Positions 28,561 to 40,540 are shown, numbered from the stretch's first letter. The stretch: DNA of 64,000 bases from Prorocentrum cordatum (GCA_963575745.1 CAUYUJ010022392.1:450676-514675), one strand, 5' to 3'. Notes: a model not told the origin generated them from the letters alone. Numbers and translations are program-made.

Positions 28561-28977
28561 TCGCGCCTGGGGGGCCTAGAACCCCTTAAAAAAGGGCTAG
28601 GATCGGGATAAATCGCTCCAGAGCTTTCCGGAGCGCTCTCAGAGCGTTCCGGAACGCTCTGGAGCGGCCGCGGCGCCCAATACATCCTCCAAACCCGCCG
28701 ATTCTCAGAGATTTCGAGCTGTCCCGATCCGATTTTGTCCCGATCTTCGCGTCGTTTGACCCCTCAGGACCCCATTTGGGAGGCCCCTAAACCCCTCAGG
28801 ACCCCCGTCTTTGAACCCCCGACCTGCTGCGGCCAGGCGCGGAGGAGGCCCTGGCACCGGCCGCCGCGGCCTGGGCCGCGGCGGCGGCCTCGGCTCCGCC
28901 CGCGCCGGGCCCTCCGCCCGGCTGGCAGGCAGCCCAGTGCTCCTCTCGGGGACGTCCAGGAGAGGAGGCCTCTAATA

Positions 28978-29242
28978 GTAGGTCGGGCATGTCCTCCTGC
29001 AGGCGGATTTTGGATGACAAATGGAACATAACCAAACAATATTCAAACATAGTCACGACTTGTAGAAACACCGTCCCCAGACTAATGCATTTTGATTATT
29101 TTTGGCTACTCCTCCTGTAGACGGACATGCCCGACTTAACTTGATCTAAAAATCATCCAAACATAATCAAAACATCGTCCCCATACCATGTGTTTGTAAC
29201 TATTTGTCAAACTCCTCCTGTAGAGGGGCATGCCCGACTTAA
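28978..29242. mobile_element. Tandem pair of 150-bp-family MITEs with shared 8-bp target duplication
   Basis: The unit 28978-29139 begins GTAGGTCGGGCATGTCCTCC and ends with ACATGCCCGACTTAA. It is followed by a second unit lacking its left end (29140-29242). The pair is flanked by CTCTAATA (28970-28977) and CTCTAAGA (29243-29250), a 7/8 target duplication, so both units entered together or recombined after insertion. Confidence 0.7.
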
Positions 29243-29436
29243 CTCTAAGATGAGGAAAATATGAGAACGATACCCAAACTCAGCGGAAGAACGGGTAATT
29301 ACCTCTACCGCTACCTTTCTCTCGTTTTCCTCTTCTTGGGCCTCATAGGAGGTCCTCGTCGCCACGGCTGGGTTCGCCGCGAAAGTCTGGTCAGAATGCA
29401 CCCCGCGGAGAGGTGCGGGGAGCAGCGGTACCGGCA

Positions 29437-29623
29437 CTCTGGGCCTCTCAGATGGGGTTCGAGCGGATTGGGTCGGAGGATCGTGCCACATCGCCAATGC
29501 ATCGTCGACGCCAGCGATACGTCGGGGTGGAGAAGATCGGGCCCCACATCGAGCCGCATCGCCGATGCAGAGGCGATGCGGCGCGATCCCCCGACCCCAC
29601 CTCATTGCTCCGATCCCGTCGAG
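29437..29623. repeat. Palindromic CATCGCCGATG foldback element, copy 3 (degraded)
   Basis: GATGGGGTTCGAGCGGAT, TGGGTCGGAGGATCG, then CATCGCCGATGC and CCCCCGACCCCAC. The ends are less complete than in copies 1, 2 and 4. Confidence 0.6.
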
Positions 29624-29718
29624 AGACACGAGGGAGGCGTCCGGGAGGGGGTTCGCACATCATGGCCCGAAGCACGTGCACGGACGAGAGGGGGGCAAGG
29701 GACGTGTTAAGCGAAGAA

Positions 29719-29878
29719 TGAGGTCGGGCGTGCCCTCCTGCAGGCGGATTTTGGACGAAGAATCAAACATTATCAAACCATATTCTAAAATGATGGGGAA
29801 ATAATAGAAGAATCATCCCCTGACTATATTTTGAATGCTTTCGACTGTTCCGCCTGTAGAGGGACATGCCCGACCTAC
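29719..29878. mobile_element. 160-bp MITE with perfect 8-bp target duplication GCGAAGAA
   Basis: The terminal inverted repeats are TGAGGTCGGGCGTGCCCTCC and ACATGCCCGACCTAC. GCGAAGAA flanks it at 29711-29718 and 29879-29886. Element plus one duplication is 168 nt, a multiple of three, and the + strand frame before it (ending VLSEE then stop) continues in the same phase after it (EEGATKPRG). Confidence 0.85.
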
Positions 29879-30189
29879 GCGAAGAAGAGGGGGCCACGAA
29901 GCCCCGGGGAGACATCCTGGCCTCGGCACCGTCCCCGTCGGGCCCTCCGCCCAGCGGGCAGGCCGTTTTTCGCGCTCCTCGGGCGGGTGGCCCTGAGGTC
30001 TGGGCGTCGCAGTTCTCTCGCGCTGGGCGATCGCGCCATGCTTCGGGCCCTGGGGGCCATCACAGATCGATCCGGCTCGAACAATGCATCCGGAAGATGG
30101 GGTCTCGGACTCTGGTCGAAAAGCTTGTGAGCGTCTTCTCATTCGGCGTTTCGACACTGGGCGAAAGGGGGGGGGGAGGGGGGGGTCCT

Positions 30190-30352
30190 ACTCCGGACCT
30201 CTGCTCAGTGCGACTGTTTGCAGCAGTGCGTCCTCTGGGGGAGGCTCCACCTGCTCGAAACAGGCGCCCCAAACAGCCACGATCTACTCCACGGGGGGGG
30301 GGGAGGGAGGGGTACGAGGGCCCGCGCCGATCGGCAAAATAATTAATAAAAA
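30190..30352 (+). repeat. Dispersed repeat, copy 1 (second copy 61895-62070)
   Basis: The shared blocks are GCAGTGCGTCCT/GGGGGAGRCTCCACCTGC, ACAGGCGCCC and CTACTCCACGGGGGGG, then GAGGGCCCGCGCCGAT and GGCAAAA. Same orientation in both. 30353-30750 shows no gene. Confidence 0.65.
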
Positions 30353-30749
30353 ACGCACGCTTTCGTGATGTTGCATATACTTGTTTCGGAACATCGGATC
30401 CCAGGGCACACGGAGAGGCCCGAGCGAACCGGGATATCCGACGTCGCGACTTGTTTGGTGCAACATGGTCCACTCGATTTTGGCCTCGATGCGTGGTGGC
30501 TGCGTTCTCAGGCCCTGGGAGTCATCAACATGTTTCTCCAGGGCGAGAAACCGCCTCTGGGGAAGGCGTCGGGGGCTCTGGGGTCCTTGTCGGGATGTCA
30601 GGTCGTGGGGAGGCCTGGACGAACACAGGGTCGAGGTTCGAGGATCGATGCGCTTGGATGTGTTATGACCACGTTGTCCTTGAAAGGTTTCGGAAAGGTT
30701 TGTGTCTTCACCTTTTCGGGCTGCCTCCCTTCAGCTCGAAACGGCCATA

Positions 30750-31090
30750 GAGGCTCCAAAGATGGCCACAGGACGGCCCAAGAGGGCACCCAAATAACCC
30801 AGAATCAATGAAGACGGCCTGAAGAGGGCCACCCGACGACCCCCGACAGCCCCAAGAGAGCACCAAACTGACCCAAACGGGTCTCTGGAGGGACACAAGA
30901 TGGCCTTAGAGAGCCCATCGACGGACCAAAGGCGGCCCCACGACGGCCGCAAAAGACCCCCAGACGGCCACGAGGGCCCCAAGACTTCCCAAGAGAGTTC
31001 CAAGGCAACCGAAGAGGGCCCCAAGACAGCCCAAAGTGGCCCAAAGGGCTCCCAAGACTGCCCCACAGGAACCCACGAAAGCACGGATGA
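30750..31090. repeat. Degenerate CCCAAGAGGGC tandem tract
   Basis: Imperfect units such as GGCCCCAAGAC, GGCCCAAGAGGGC and TTCCCAAGAGAG. It belongs to the same class as the tract at 486-700. No gene inferred. Confidence 0.6.
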
Positions 31091-31699
31091 AAGGGAGGCA
31101 GGCAACAACGACGAGAAGAGAACCCCAAACGCGACGCGGAAGAGTGTGTCACACGCCACGCTGCCCCCAAGCCTCGGGAGACGAGGCGTCACACTTTACG
31201 GGCGCCAGCAACGGGTCTTGCCGCAGGCAGCTGGATGCTATACCCTGAGATTCGACGTAGCGAAAAAAGTGCAAACTCGTAAAAAAAACACGCCTGGAGC
31301 TCTAGACCTTGTCTTTGTCTATAAGATGAGGTACCTCTCGGAATCCTCGCGTATGTACCAAAATTCCACAGGAACCCGAGCCACCCACGGACCAGAGCCG
31401 AAGCCAAGGCTGTGCACAACTCAAGCCCCCAATGCAAGGATGAGGAACTCCGTGACATCTTGAAGGTCGACAAAATTGTTGCCGTACACGATCGGCAGGG
31501 TGGGCGGCTCACCGAGGTGGAGGCCTCGCAGCACCAATATTCATGTCCGATACAAAACCCATCCAGATAACACCAAAAGTTCCAGACATACCTCTGCGAA
31601 GCCTTCCAGGGGCGGCGTGTCCCTCTCCTCGGGGCCGCCGTCTTTCCGGCCCCAGGGCTGGCAAACGCCGCCTCCGTCCTGGGGCCAGGCACCGACGAC

Positions 31700-32460
31700 A
31701 ACATCACTTCTGACTCCCGCCACCTGTCCCGCCTCCACCACGCCTCGGTCTTGACTTCAGCGTACCCCGCAACGATTGCTCGTCCTTCGTCTGGAAGCTC
31801 CTCGCCAACTCGATCACGACTGACTTCGGCGGGTCCGTCCACAACAACAACGTAGCGACAGTTTGGGTGAAATCTGATGGCGCCAAATCGGTAAAAGACA
31901 AGAAACTTCCAAGTCCTGTCCTCTTTCGGCTTGTTGCACCTCGAGGAGAACTCTCCGATCCGTATCTTCAACATCGCGACCTCGTCCTTCCTCGGGCCCT
32001 GTGCGGCCTCACGTGCATTCTTCACTTTCTGGTCTTCTGGCTGCTTCTTCGCGTGGTCCTCCAAGATCGGCTCCACGAGCGCTGGGGAAGAAATGGAAAC
32101 TCGCGCGCCCTTCTTCAGATCCCAGGGGTGCTTCGGGAACACACTGTCCTTCTTCATCTGCTCCGTCACCTCGGGTTTCTGCTCGTGCCATTCGTCTACC
32201 ATTGCCGAAAACGCGCTCGCCTGCTCGGTGCTTTAGGGTCAAAGAACATATTGTTTTGACGTCAGAGTCGCACGAGCCGATGCCTTGAAATTGAGATAAC
32301 CCCTCAACACCGCAGTGTTCACTCCGTCCTCGTCCTGAACGCCCTCTCCTTCTCCCTTTGAGCGTTTCGTCGATGGGGCTCCCGCGTCCGTCTCCTTCTT
32401 CTCGGTCGAGGCAGCTGGGCCCCTCGCTTTCTCTGCTTCTTCGAAGCCGCCGCCGAACAT
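31700..32460 (-). pseudogene. Decayed minus-strand gene of unknown function
   Basis: One reading frame runs from MFGGGFEEAEKARGP (about 32460) through STKRSKGEGEG and TLTSKQYVL. It is interrupted by TGA and TAA two codons apart (about 32231-32239) and continues in the same frame as EQASAFSAMVDEWHEQKPEV through KEDRTWKFLVFYRFGAIRF and RYVVVVDGPAEVSRD. After about 31720 it becomes low in protein character. The continuity of frame and style on both sides of the stops suggests two nonsense mutations in a once-intact gene. No domain is recognised. It lies downstream of reverse-transcriptase debris on the same strand and may be part of that retroelement. Confidence 0.5.
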
Positions 32461-32920
32461 GTCTCGATCGCAGACATCAGCTCCAGAAAACGCATGTGCA
32501 GTGTACGGGGGGCCGCGCGAACAACGTCTAAACTTGGGCCCAAAGCTTCAGCCATTCACTTCATACACATATTCCACAGTACTCATCAAGCTCAAACCTC
32601 AAATTCAGTGGAGTAAAACAACCCCCAACCAATTTTCACATATACATTGTCAATGTAAGCCCAAACCGAAGCTACTCCACAACTACAACTTCACTCCAGC
32701 GGGGTATGATAGATAGATGGACGAAACTGCCCTTGGAGGTCATGCGCTTCCTCCAAAGTCCGATGCCATTGTTTGCTACCCAACAGTAAGTTGTGATGTA
32801 TCCGAAGCTCCCGGCATCCTCTTTCGCGACGTGCACGGCCGTGAGCGTTTGCCCAGTACGTGCCACAATGTGTACAAGGGCGCTCTCTGATGTGCGTGCG
32901 TGTCAACACCCTGGCATGTG

Positions 32921-33860
32921 TCAACCACATATCAGACTGCATTTTGGGGCAGCTCTTTCTGCGACCACGCTGTTTAGTTCCCCACGTGCATCATTATCAA
33001 ACTCAACTCTGCAGAACGGACATCTGTGCGCAAACGTATTTGATGTCTGTGTAGGGACATGGAAACATGTGATCTGAGTCTTTGTGTCCATCTCCTGGAA
33101 CCGCGCAGGGGGGCCCGAGGGACGTACCTTAAATGGCCAGACGATTCTGCACTGTTTGCAACACGTGGTACACCCCAACTGTTGCCACTGCCCTCCCACG
33201 CAGTACCCGTTCCCCCAGAGCCTGAAACACTTCGCGCGCCGATTGCATTTTCCCACATTGCATCTACGATCGAGCATCTCTTGTGCGATGGGCTGCTCGG
33301 CCATCGGGGATTCCAGCAGGGCCTTGCCGGCTGGCTTTGCCCATCCGCCGGTCGGCATCTGATATGCCAGCTCGAGCACCCCTGAGCGTGCAGCACGCGG
33401 CGGGCGCCGTGCAGGACGAGGTTGAGGTATGGGGGGGAGCACCAGGGGGTCCTGGAGGAAAATCTTGCGGTGGCGGCGGTTTTGGTGGTGGTGGTGGAGC
33501 GGGAGACGAGGAGGCTGAGGCGCTGGCCTGCGGCACCAGCGGTGGCCCTGAAATGGGGCGTGGGCCAGCCGATGCCGCCGTGGCCGTCCGAACCGCTGCT
33601 CTGGGTGGCTGCGGCATTGAAGCTGCGGCCTGCTTCCCTCGAAGTCGGCGTGGAAGGTGGCGAGGTGCTTCAGCAGCGGGCCTACTCACTGGAGGACAAT
33701 GCAAGTCATCTCCTCCAAGAACTGGTTCAGTTCTTGGAGGAGATGACTTCCGGCCGTCGGCCTCCGTTTCGTTCGTCGGCGTTCGGGGCCTTGCTTCCCG
33801 CAGTGCATGATATGTTTTCTGAAACCTTTCCACGCTCAATGCGTGCCACCGTACTTGCAT
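32921..33860 (-). pseudogene. Zinc-finger/Pro-rich remnant downstream of the reverse transcriptase
   Basis: Two overlapping minus-strand frames. One (33264-33860) is Pro/Ala-rich. The other (32921-33442) is Cys-rich with CNVGKCNRRAKC, CTTCCKQC and HRCPFCRVEF. Non-LTR retrotransposons often end with Cys/His knuckles, and the location fits, but no intact frame joins it to the RT. Could be an unrelated gene. Confidence 0.35.
33703..33749. other. Perfect 22-bp hairpin with 3-nt loop
   Basis: The arm 33703-33724 (AAGTCATCTCCTCC...) and its exact reverse complement 33728-33749 are separated only by GTT. No other inverted repeat in this neighbourhood is as perfect. It lies inside the Pro-rich minus-strand remnant. 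Confidence 0.85.
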
Positions 33861-35700
33861 AACGAAATTCCCTCCGCCGACACTATCATCCGTCCCTGCG
33901 CAATATTATATCGAAATGCTGTTATTTCAAGTATTGCTCGTGGCCCATCTGCTGCATGTCTGTGAATCCATTCATCTCGGCAAGCTTCTCGTCTCGCATC
34001 GCGTCTCCATCTCCTCGCCCGCTTGCTCCAGGCTGTCCTATTATTCGCAATGCTGGCCCTTTCCTCATGCCACCGCTCCCGCGGAATATCCGTATACTTC
34101 ATTGTCTGTTCCACTTTTCCAAGGTGCCGATCGGATCCGAAGTCGCTTTCATCCCACATTTCTGGTCGTAACAAACTCTTCAGCAGGATGTAGCTATATA
34201 TGTATAACAATACTGCGAACGAGCCTTTCTTCTGGCAGTCATCTGATGGCCCAGAAATTGGAGGCGGCGCCGATCTATGCATATCTCGATCGCATCCAAG
34301 TTAAGCGCCTTTTTTTCCAGATCTTGCGCCGCCACCTCATCGTCCGACGTCGCGACCCGTCCCTGACGCAGCAAGCCCAACACGCATTCATTCACACTTG
34401 CATGGTACTTCTTGAGCTCATACTGCGTAAAAATCGGACTCTCACATCCAAGCGATAAACGCGCTATCGCCGTGGCCCGACATGACATGCCCAAATACTT
34501 TCGATCAAGCCTCGGACAAGATAATGGTGCATGTAGCCGACGCCAAACCATGCCCGTCTGCAGCAATATCTTCTCCGCGTCCGTGGTTTTCTTGCCGTCG
34601 CTGCGTGGCCATGCTCCGAGAAATCAAGGGGCCGCTGCGTGCTCTCGTGATGCGTCTGGTCCTGCGCTGGGCCGGTCCTACTTACCCGGATGGACAGATT
34701 CAGACCATTCCCCCAGCGCCTTCTCCAACAACTTCCCGATCCCCTCCCGCTGGGATCTTCTGGATAACAAATTCGCATCGTCTGCAAACCTCATCTCGAA
34801 CAGCTTGACCAAGGGCCTCCCTTCTAGTGGTCTATCACGGACAGCTCCAGGACGACGCATTCTGGTTCCTGTGTCAAATTCCGTCTGAGACAAGTCGACG
34901 CACCCCATGCCCTCATATCCTTTGTCCCGAGCCTGCTCCTTATAGTCATGCATGGCCGAGGCGTGAAAAATATTAAATGCAACTGGTGCCGACGGGCATC
35001 CTTCCTAGAAGCCCCCCCAATAAATATGGTACCGACAATCCCTCTCTCGTCTTCAGCTGGTAGCTCGCGTCCTCATGTAGCCCCTTTTCATCGCGTTGTT
35101 CAGCGACGCTGGTATAGCCAATCCCCCCTGATTCTTGTAGACAGCTTCTCTCGCCACTCTCATGCGATTTCATTGTGCCCGCGCACGTCGCAGCAAGGGG
35201 GTCGAAGTCTGGCTTCTTCGAATAGTTCGCATCTTGAGCTGCCCTCAACAGTGATCGCACAACAAAAATAGGACCCGCTACCGATCGACGCCGTCGAAAT
35301 CCAAACTGGGCTGGAGGCGAAATATCGTTATCTCTAATCTTTTCGCAGCCAGACGAGCAGCAATACGCAAACTAATAGAAATCGGACCAATCTGTCGATG
35401 CGCATTCGGGTCTGGCCTCGGCCCCATCCCTCTCCATAAGGGGGCTCCCACTGCGGCCTTCGCATTCTTCTCCCAGCTCGGATGCTCCGTTCTCCAGAGA
35501 CCCTGAACAAAACCAATGACTACGTCAAATATCTCCTCGCCCGCAGCCCAGGTCATGGAGATCGCCACCTTGCCCTGCCCAGGCGCCGAATCTTTCATCT
35601 CCAGGATGCAATGTCGCACTTCGTCTCTAGTCGGTAGGAGGCCCAACCCTTGACTCCCAGGTAATGCTGGCAAGCCCTCTCTCCAATGCCGCGTCCTCCA
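33836..35700 (-). pseudogene. Non-LTR retrotransposon reverse transcriptase, frameshifted
   Basis: Minus-strand pieces in changing frames follow RT order. Finger region at about 35670-35280 (SAPGQGKVAISMTW, then APLWRG and PISISLRIAARLAAKRL). Palm approach at about 35260-34975 (TREGLSVPYLLGGLLG). Catalytic box RFADDANLLS at about 34760-34790. Thumb and connection at about 34570-34180 (RKYLGMSC, ELKKYHASVNE, IEICIDRRRLQFLGHQM). Then a W-rich tail to 33836 (RERWHEERASI). FADD replaces the common YADD. Several frame changes and stops make it non-functional. The family is LINE-type, from the RRLxxLGH signature. Confidence 0.7.
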
Positions 35701-36366
35701 CTTTTCCAGGTAGTCTACTGATCTTCTTCAACTGTGCGATCGTACCATCCGCGGACACCCGCTCTTGACCCTCGCGCGATCGATCGTGGACTTGGATCCC
35801 CAACTTTCTCAAATCACGATATCACAATAAAAAGACACCCCGGTCATTCGTCGCTGCGAAGGACATCAGATCTTGATTGGGCGGTTTTGCGGCGTGCGCG
35901 ACATTTCGAACGTAACAAATCTTCCTCCCAATTGCTCATGTGCATCTCGAATGCTCCGCTCGCCCACAAAATCCCCAGCTCTCTGCCGCTGCTCTCATAT
36001 ACGAGCACGTCATTGCCTTGGGACTATGATTTTCTGCGCGCCCCCCCCCAGAAAAGGGGCGCCAGCTGGTTCGCCGCCTTTCCCCGTCCCGAGATGCTCT
36101 CTGCAGCTTTTGCCATGACATCTGAGGCCCGCGTGCATGTCATATTTGTTTGCAATGCTTCCCGCTCCATCCCTACATTATCTGCACGTATATTCTCCAC
36201 TGGCTGACGGTCGCGAGTTGGTCGTAGTAGTAGTATATCAGCGGCGGACTGCCGTTCTGGATCACCTGGCTCTTCATCATCCTGTAGGTCCCCCTCATAC
36301 TGTAGGTCCTCGAGCGGGTCGGCATACTCTGCATGCACCGCCAGCGGTGGAAGGCCAGGATCCGAC

Positions 36367-37015
36367 TCAAGTATCGGCTGTCCGCGCGCACGGTGGGACT
36401 TGCGCCCTAACTTGCGCCCTAGCGCCCGGGTGTGCCTGCGCGCTGCTGTCAGAAAGTGCATCCCGCAACTTGGGTTCACGTCTGGCCCCCGCATCTGCAT
36501 TCTCATCAGCTCGATCGCTGCCCGCGTCTTCCGAATGGCCCTGGACATATACCATGCAGAAATCTCTCTCGGCTCGAACTCTCCTGAAAAAAGCTCGGCC
36601 CGTGGCCATCAACTTCTGGTTGTTCTTTGCTCTGCAATTCCCTGCTAGCATGCTAGCCGCGCGCTGTGAATCACAATGAAGTGTTTTCATATTTTCAGCG
36701 GCTGTCTTGTCTAGCGCCCACCACCATGCTATAATCATGGCCGGGAATTCCCCCGCGCTATTTGCAAGGTGCTCTGCTCGCAAGAATATTGATCGTAACT
36801 CTTCATCTTGTAGGGTAACCAGTGGACCAAAAAAGGTCAGTCCACTCCTTCGTTTCTGCCGCATTGATTCCAACCCCCCATCCCGCCCCCTCTTTAGTGC
36901 CCGAGCCATCTGTGAATGTGTGATAGTGTTTAGTACTTCCACTCGGCTCTACTTTAAACGGATGTCTTCTCTCAATCAGGGCCCAGCTGGGGTCTGCTTC
37001 CAACAACTCAGTCAC
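36367..37015 (-). pseudogene. RNase H domain of a LINE-type element, one frameshift
   Basis: The first frame has TFTDGSGTKEGAGWGVGI (catalytic Asp, about 36895-36915). A second frame has GEFPAMIIAWWWALD (Glu), TLHCDSQRA (Asp, about 36672) and VYVQGHSEDAGSDRADENAD (His and last Asp). So all D-E-D-D positions of RNase HI are visible but split by one frame change near 36820. It lies upstream, in transcription sense, of the RT at 35.7-33.8 kb, the reverse of the usual RT then RNase H order, so the pieces probably come from two elements. Confidence 0.7.
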
Positions 37016-37309
37016 TGTTGCTCGATGCTGTGCCCTCAGAACTCCACCGCTCGTGGCGTTGGGGCCCGAAATCCCACCAGCCTTTTGGGAATCGGTGGTT
37101 TAGGGAGCTTCCTCTTCCACCCTCCTTCTTCCCCTTCGTGGAGGGGTTTACCCCGCCCCCTACCCCTCCCCTGGACCTGGGCACGGGGTTCCGCGAGGTG
37201 CTGGAGCGTCCAAGACGGCCTCGGCGAGGAAGAGGGGGTCTTGGCTCTTTTGGCCTCCTGAGGGGGGGGGGGGGCTCTAATCAAACGCCCCCCCTCCTGT
37301 GATCGATCT

Positions 37310-38120
37310 CGCCCAAGATGGCCCAAAAATGGCCCCCAAGGGCGCCCCAGAAGGGCGCCAAGAGGTGGCCAGGAAACCCAGAGAAACCCCCAGGATGCTC
37401 CCAGGAGGCTCCCAAGAGACCCCCGAGAGGACCCCGAAGACCCCCAGAGGCGCCCAAGATGTTCCAAGATGCCTCGGCGAGAATGCCAGATCATTGATTG
37501 CACTAAGGTTTTAGCCACATGTTGGCCTCTTTTGGGGGGGCATTGATTCAGATGGCTCCAAGAGCGCCCGGGGAAGACAAGATGACTTCCCAAATGGCTC
37601 AAGGTATCTCAGGATGTCTCATCATGGCTCCCACGATGCTCCGAAATGCTCCAAGACCGCTCCACGACGGCTCCCAGTGGCCAGAAAGCTCCCCCCAGAG
37701 GCCCCGAAGAGGCCAAAACCTTACGAACGTCCATGTGTTTGGCTTTGTCGCCCTTTCGCTTCCGATGGTCATCCAGGGCCTCAAGATGGCTCCAAGATGG
37801 CCCAAGAGGGCCCCAAGAGAGGCTCAAGAGAGCCCCAAGACGGCCCCAAGAGCGCCTAAGAGCGCTCCAAGAGCGCCCCGAGAGCGCCCCGAGAGGCGAT
37901 TTTTTGGGCCCCAGAGGGCAACGCTAACAAATGCTCGCTGCTTGTTTGATCAATGTCCTCCAAGATGGCTCCCAAAGCGCTCCGAAGGCTCCCGAGAGCG
38001 CCTCGAGAGGGCCCCAGGAGGCGCCGAGAATGCCCCAACAGGCGCCCGAGAGGACTCCAAGATGCTCCCAAGAGACGCTCTCCGAAGCACCCAAGACGCT
38101 CCAAGAGGCCTCCACTGGGG
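37310..38120. repeat. Degenerate CCCAAGAGGC tracts (two blocks)
   Basis: 37310-37480 and 37560-38120 are made of imperfect CCCAAGAGCGC and CCCAAGATGGC units. Many frames are open because of the unit composition; none is credible. Confidence 0.65.
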
Positions 38121-38144
38121 GACCCTTCCTCTGCGTGCTGCCCA

Positions 38145-38196
38145 CTTCCCTGATCGAGGCAATTCCTCTGGGCATTGTTTCTGGATGGGCTGGTGG
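38145..38196 (+). repeat. Dispersed repeat, copy 2 (see 902-953)
   Basis: It shares CACTTCCCTGATC and TGTTTCTGGATGGGCTGG with copy 1 and lies at the same place relative to a CCCAAGAGGC tract. Confidence 0.6.
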
Positions 38197-39439
38197 GGTT
38201 ACGCGAAGCGTCTAGAACTTCTTTTTTGACATCAACATCGGCGAGAAGAAAACCATCTCAATCAGAGCTTCCGGAGTCGGCAGCGCTGATCCCCATCCCC
38301 AAGAGACCTGGCGACCTCTGCCCGGGGGCGTGCACGCGCACCCGCAGGCACAGCAGCGCCAGAGACAGAGGAGGAGGGGGCAGAGGTGGGAGCCCTCGGG
38401 TGCGAAAACCGGAGAGACTTTCGGGCGGAATGAAGACCTCGGGAGGCAGGGCCCCGCTGGGGAGCTCCCGGGGGGGCCACAATCTGGGGGCTCCCAGGCG
38501 CGAGACGGCCCTTCAATGGGGCAGTGGCGCTTCCTCCTCACCCAACCGACTGAACAACGCCATCCTCCTCCATATCCGCCCTGAGGGCACCGCTGCAAGG
38601 CGCGGCGCCTTCACCAGGGCGGTCTAGAGGCTGGCTTGTGGCAGGGGCAGCAGGCGCAGAGCGGCCGCCCCGAAAAGGGGGGGTGGCACTCCGAATGAGA
38701 CTTGTCCCCTCAGCGGGGTACCGTGCATCCCTCCTCCCCCAACTAACGACGACGACTCAATGGCGGCCTCCTCCCCCACCAGGGCACCAAGGAATTCGCG
38801 AGCACTCGCGTCTTCCTCTTCAAATCCAACGAGCAGAGGGTGAGGTGCTGAGGATGCTGTGGAAGCACCGTGCTCAAGAGACTGAGAATGTGCCTCCACA
38901 GCACTCGAGTCCTCCAACGTAACTTCGGACCAGGGCCCGCGCTCCACAGTTGCATTCTTGCGGTTGGGGTGCCTGCCCTTGCTCACAAGACCCCAGTTGC
39001 CATACTTGGTGGCCCTAGTTGGGACTTTGCAATCGCTGCCTAGGCCCCCGATGCGCCCATGGGACGAATCGCAGAGGCAGCGCATACAAATAACAAGACG
39101 CATTGTCGGAACACGCAAGCGTTATGCACCTGTGTCCCCTAGCCGACAGCACGCTGGGAGACAACCCGTCGATAGGGCGGCAGACAGAGGCTGGAGGCTG
39201 GCGGAGGAGGACCATGGGTGGACGCCCTGCTGACCTTGCCGCAAGTGGTGCACTTCCAAAAACCTGGGCGCGAGCCGAACTGACTGGACTGGATAGCTTG
39301 CCACAAACAAGCGTCTAGAACTTGTAGATTGCTAGAGGTGGTAGAACCGCTTTCTCTCTCTCGTTTCTCTGTCCCTATACATGAAAATGTCGTCTGGCTG
39401 CTCGCTTCGTTTTGTTCCCAGCTTTCGGTACTTCTAACT

Positions 39440-40540
39440 CCAAGCGCTTTGACCTATGATCCGATATCCCCCATGCGTGCACATATATACCCAAATAGTT
39501 GCTCATGCGATTCCTTGTCCATGACTTACTTATCTAACCCATGCCATTGCCCATTCCTACGCGTCCATGTCCCCCTCGACGTAATATTGCAAAAATAGTC
39601 GGTCCACATAAAATTCGTGCTCGTCGGCCAGTTCAACAAAAAACCTTACCTCCGTCCATCGTACTCCTCTTCATCATATGCCCTCCCAGCTGTATGTCGC
39701 GTGGTACTGTGTCCATTCCCGCATGTCCGTTCCAGCCACCACCAATAATCATAGGTCCCTGTGTTTCTTCTGGCGTTTATGTTTGACACCCGATACACCA
39801 TCATAGATTTGACACCGAAAACCAGCAGTGCCCCCTGTGGGGATATAGATACTCACCATAGGTATAGCAACACATCTCTCATTCCAAACAACCGTAAGGG
39901 TACCATCGTCCTGCAATTATCTCGATGCTTCCTTACACGCCATCATTGCCGCCATCGTAACACCAACTCCACAATCCGCAGTAATGATCAGAGTGAACTC
40001 CTCCACTCGCACAGTCGTACGGATGCCTCCGTCCTTCTCGTACGTTCCATTGTCGAGCTCGGGGAAGAAACATCTGTCAACATTCTGACTCCGCTGCTGC
40101 ATCAAAAACATCTGGAGCTTGTCCCTGTTGTCGTACCGAGACCAGTCCAGTCCACCAGCGCTTGTGGTAGCTAGCCTCACGCGTTGGCCCAAAGGTCGTC
40201 GCGATAGGCGATGTGCATGTCGAATTGTGAATTGTCGCCGTCCCGCTCTCACCGACGTCGTAGACATCTCAGTGATCACAGGCTGTCGATCTCTAGTACT
40301 TGCATCGTTCTCTACGGCGTCGTGATGCCCAAGCTTGGGCTGCACCTCTCCTCTGCCAGAGCGGTACAGCAAAGAGACCCTTCTTACCTTCGAAATCGAA
40401 GTCATCGTCTCACGTACAAAAAGAACATCATAATCTGCTGCTTCTCCCCCGCCCCGTGAGAGATCCCCTCCGCGGACGACTTTATTTTCGCGCAATTTTT
40501 CGAGCCGGATCGATCGGTGAGGGTCCGGGGGCCAGAACAA
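39440..40540 (-). pseudogene. LINE-type endonuclease (EEP) remnant
   Basis: Minus-strand frame pieces show an EEP nuclease of the LINE type: ADYDVLFVRETM (the DIxxxQET-like Glu region, about 40440), FTLIITADCGVGV (about 39960-39990), IIGGGWNGHAG (GDFN-like region, about 39740) and ISDHRSK (the SDH motif, about 39450-39470). Frame changes and stops between them make it non-functional. 38624-39320 on the same strand contains a CTTCGK stretch and is otherwise unremarkable. Confidence 0.5.

Noticed and set aside
33836-35700. Retroviral or viral polymerase
   Set aside because: The motif order and RRLxxLGH signature are those of cellular non-LTR retrotransposons; no protease, integrase or LTRs were seen.
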